This document shows, in pieces, positions 61,710 to 64,000 of a stretch of DNA of 64,000 nucleotides. This DNA comes from Streptomyces sp. NBC_00154 (lineage in GTDB: Bacteria > Actinomycetota > Actinomycetes > Streptomycetales > Streptomycetaceae). The stretch's first letter is position 1; every line of letters begins with the position of its first letter. The DNA is taken from NCBI RefSeq assembly GCF_026342835.1, contig NZ_JAPEMI010000001.1:4780501-4844500 (forward strand), written 5' to 3'. Made by a program: the position numbers and the translations under genes. Under the pieces are notes generated by a model that worked only from the letters and a program-made list of their open reading frames with translations, was not told the DNA's origin and did no database searches.

Positions 61710-63014
61710 TTACGAGAACAGCGCCCGGCCCCACCAGTCGTCCTTGGAGCGGACGCCCGGCGGGACGGCGAAGTGCGCCGAACCCACGTGCTGGATGTAC
61801 TCGTTGAGTGCGTCGTGTGCCGCGAGGCGGCGCTGCAGCGGAATGAACGCCTTCCGGACATCGCGCTGGTAGGCGAGGAAGAACAGCCCGGCGTCCAGCC
61901 GGCCCAGGCCGTCCGTGCCGTCCGTGAAGGAGTAGCCGCGGCGCAGGATCTTCGCACCGTCGTTGCTGTCCGGGTGGGCGAGCCGCACATGGGCGGTCGG
62001 CAGCATCGCCTTCAGGAACGGCTCGTCGCGCTCCTTCGCCTTGCCGACAGGGGCGCCCTCGCCCTTGTCCCGGCCGAAGATGTCCTCCTGCTCCTGGAGT
62101 CCGGTCCGGTCCCAGGTCTCGATGTGCATGCGGATGCGCCGGGCCACCAGGTACGAACCCCCGGTCATCCAGCCGGCCTGGTCCTTCTCGCCGACCCACA
62201 CATGCTTGTCGAGGGCCGCGGTGTCGGTGCCGGAGATGTTCCGGGTGCCGTCCTTGAAGCCCATCATGTTGCGCGGGGTCTGGGCGTCGGGCGTCGTCGA
62301 CGACGTCTTGCCGAAGCCCAACTGCGACCAGCGGATCGCGGTGCGGCCCATGCCGATCCTGGCGAGGTTGCGGATGGCGTGGACCGCGACCTGCGGGTCG
62401 TCCGCGCACGCCTGGACGCACAGGTCGCCGCCGCTGCGGGCCGCGTCGAGATTGTCGCCGGGGAACTTCGGCAGATCGACGAGCGCCTCCGGGCGTCGGT
62501 CCTCAAGGCCGAACCTCCCCTTGGCGAACAGGGAGGGACCGAAGCCGATGGTCAGAGTGAGCCGGGACGGCTTGAGCCCCAGCGCCTCGCCGGTGTCGTC
62601 CGGCGGTGCTTCGGCGAGACCGCCGTACGCCCCGTCGCCGACCGCATGACCGGCCGTCATCCGCTCGGCCGCCCGCGTCCACTCCTTGAGCAGCGCGATC
62701 AGCTCGGTCCGGTCCTTCGTCGTCACGTCGAAGGCGGCGAAGTGCAGCCTGTCCTGGACGGCGGTGGCGATACCGGCCTGGTGCACACCGTGGAACGGCA
62801 CCGCGGCGCCGCTGTCCGCGGCCGGCACGGCGTCGTTCTCCGTACGCACCGCGGCGACCGCGCCACCGACCGCGACCGCGCCGAGCGCCAGCCCGGCACC
62901 GCCCCAGCCGAGCAGTGCACGGCGCGACGGGGCGCGGCCGCCGGTGGCGTCCGCCTCGGCGACGCCTGCGTCGGCGACGTCCGTCCCGGCGGTGTTCTGA
63001 CTTTCCTCGGACAT
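61710..63014 (-). CDS. efeB: EfeB deferrochelatase / DyP-type haem peroxidase
   Basis: 434 residues. A Tat signal (SRRALLGWGGAGLALGA) precedes a dye-decolorising peroxidase fold with GFKDGTRN (GxxDG distal Asp) and conserved residues in VRLAHPDSNDGAKILRRGYS and FFLAYQRD. EfeB is exported folded with haem and oxidises ferrous iron, or releases iron from haem, for the EfeUO system. ATG 63014 has GGAGG about nine bases upstream. Lies 31 bases after efeO. Confidence 0.95.
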   Translation of the reverse strand: MSEESQNTAGTDVADAGVAEADATGGRAPSRRALLGWGGAGLALGAVAVGGAVAAVRTENDAVPAADSGAAVPFHGVHQAGIATAVQDRLHFAAFDVTTKDRTELIALLKEWTRAAERMTAGHAVGDGAYGGLAEAPPDDTGEALGLKPSRLTLTIGFGPSLFAKGRFGLEDRRPEALVDLPKFPGDNLDAARSGGDLCVQACADDPQVAVHAIRNLARIGMGRTAIRWSQLGFGKTSSTTPDAQTPRNMMGFKDGTRNISGTDTAALDKHVWVGEKDQAGWMTGGSYLVARRIRMHIETWDRTGLQEQEDIFGRDKGEGAPVGKAKERDEPFLKAMLPTAHVRLAHPDSNDGAKILRRGYSFTDGTDGLGRLDAGLFFLAYQRDVRKAFIPLQRRLAAHDALNEYIQHVGSAHFAVPPGVRSKDDWWGRALFS

Positions 63015-63045
63015 GATCGGTGCCTCCCCGCCCGTCACTTCGTCA

Positions 63046-64000
63046 CTACTTCGTCACTGCGGCGGCGAGCCGCGACAGCGGCTCGGCCAGCGAGTTGACG
63101 GCGTCCGACAGCTCCTTGCGGTCCGCCTTGCCGACCTTGTCGTACGAGGTGAACTCGTAGGAGTTCTTGTCCTCGCGGTACTTGTCCAGCAGCGTGTTCA
63201 GCGCCGCGAACTGCTTGTCCAGGGTGGCGGTCAGCGCCGCGTCGTTCTTCGAGGCGATCGGCTTCAGGAGCTCGTACGACTTCTGCGCGCCCTCGACATT
63301 GGCCTTGAAGTCGATCAGGTCGGTGTGGCTGTAGCGCTCCTCCTCACCGGTGACCTTGCCGGTGGCGACCTCGTCGAGGAGCTCCTTGGCGCCGTTGGCC
63401 ATCGAGGTCGGCGTGATCTCCGCCTTGCCGACCCGCTTCTGCCAGTCGACGAGGTCCTTGTAGAGCACGGGGGCGAGGGCCTTCTCCTCGGCGCCGAGCT
63501 TCTTGTCCTGCCACAGCGCCTTCTCCAGGCGGTGCCAGCCGGTCCACTTCTGGCCGTCCTCCAGGCCGTCCTCGCGGACGTCGACCTTGGGGTCGATGTC
63601 ACCGAAGGACTCGGCGACCGGCTCGGTGCGCTCCCAGCCGATGCGGGAGTCGGCGTAGGCCTTCTTCGCGGCCTCGATGTCACCGGCGGCGACGGCGTCC
63701 GTGAAGACCTTGACCTTCGGCAGCGTCTCGTCGGCCTGCTCCTGCACATAGGTGCGGTAGCCGGCGACGGCCTCGTCCATCTCGGGGCTGCGCTTGACCG
63801 CGGTGCCGCCGGTGACCTCGATCTGCTGCCGGAAGCCGGCGCCCTTCATGCCGGGCTTGCAGACGACGTCGTACGAACCGGCCTTGACCTCGGCGGTGAT
63901 GGTGGCCTTGGTGCCGGGGCCGATGTTCTCGCGCTCGGCGACGATGCGGTCGTCCGGGAAGAGGACGTAGACCTCGGTGACCTTGGATCCCTTGTTCTCC
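63046..64000 (-). CDS. efeO: EfeO iron-binding protein (N-terminus beyond window)
   Basis: The frame is open to the right edge. The edge-proximal part (VTEVYVLFPDDRIVAEREN, SYDVVCKPGMKG) is the cupredoxin domain; the rest is the M75 peptidase-like domain (EAVAGYRTYVQEQADETLPK, GWERTEPVAESFGDIDPKV, WTGWHRLEKALW with the HxxE-type motif, YSHTDLIDFKANVEG). EfeO captures iron outside the membrane and hands it to EfeU. First visible gene of the efeO-efeB-efeU-lipoprotein operon. The ATG at 63849 is internal to the gene. Confidence 0.94.
   Translation of the reverse strand, partial: ENKGSKVTEVYVLFPDDRIVAERENIGPGTKATITAEVKAGSYDVVCKPGMKGAGFRQQIEVTGGTAVKRSPEMDEAVAGYRTYVQEQADETLPKVKVFTDAVAAGDIEAAKKAYADSRIGWERTEPVAESFGDIDPKVDVREDGLEDGQKWTGWHRLEKALWQDKKLGAEEKALAPVLYKDLVDWQKRVGKAEITPTSMANGAKELLDEVATGKVTGEEERYSHTDLIDFKANVEGAQKSYELLKPIASKNDAALTATLDKQFAALNTLLDKYREDKNSYEFTSYDKVGKADRKELSDAVNSLAEPLSRLAAAVTK

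Overview
This is a 64 kb chromosomal window from a high-GC actinobacterium, almost certainly a Streptomyces. The evidence is the extreme third-position GC, the frequent GTG/TTG starts, Tat-exported enzymes, a CebR operator in front of a cellulase cluster, an AfsA/ScbR-type gamma-butyrolactone locus and an actinobacterial class A RNase P RNA. There are about 57 convincing protein genes and one RNA gene. Genes are cut by both window edges: an acyl-CoA dehydrogenase on the left and efeO on the right. I see no tRNA, rRNA, insertion sequence, CRISPR array or integrase.

Layout. 1-12 kb: acyl-CoA/steroid-type beta-oxidation genes (fused acyl-CoA dehydrogenase, Ltp-type thiolase, MaoC hydratase, zinc alcohol dehydrogenase, 17-beta-HSD4-like SDR). 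They are interrupted by a drug efflux pump and an ABC exporter plus two-component operon. Three CTGAC-type palindromes and one KstR-like box sit at these catabolic genes and suggest shared TetR-family control. 12-22.6 kb: housekeeping genes, namely an iron-regulated siderophore-binding lipoprotein, NIF3, a zinc-ribbon coiled-coil protein, RNase H/phosphatase, KDPG aldolase, YaaA, an RNB nuclease, a TetR regulator and rnpB. 22.6-25.6 kb: a decayed FG-GAP fragment followed by an intact secreted DUF1906/FG-GAP protein. 25.7-31.8 kb: a trio of MauE-like membrane protein, Tat protein and 16-cysteine double-psi barrel protein, then a hydrolase, then an RtcB/CapA/archease RNA-repair operon.

32-34.3 kb: an F420-type oxidoreductase and an AlkZ-like glycosylase. 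34.7-43.3 kb: a plant-biomass block (GH10 xylanase, GH48, GH12 and GH6 cellulases, all with CBM3 and three with FnIII) behind one perfect CebR box. The enzymes are complementary: reducing-end and non-reducing-end cellobiohydrolases, an endoglucanase and a xylanase. 43.3-49.8 kb: two lineage-specific unknown proteins, a glycosyltransferase, a gamma-butyrolactone receptor/synthase/reductase locus with an ARE operator, and a PhzF protein. 50-60.8 kb: an SDR, PhoD, a Gfo/Idh/MocA oxidoreductase, a Bcr-type pump, a beta-propeller protein, an Rsm22 methyltransferase, a DDAH-like hydrolase, a prim-pol domain protein and a lipoprotein. 60.7-64 kb: the efeOBU iron uptake operon on the minus strand.

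The two most novel-looking sets are the MauE/Tat/Cys-rich trio and the RtcB-CapA-archease operon. Functional names rest on motif recognition by eye; no database search was possible.
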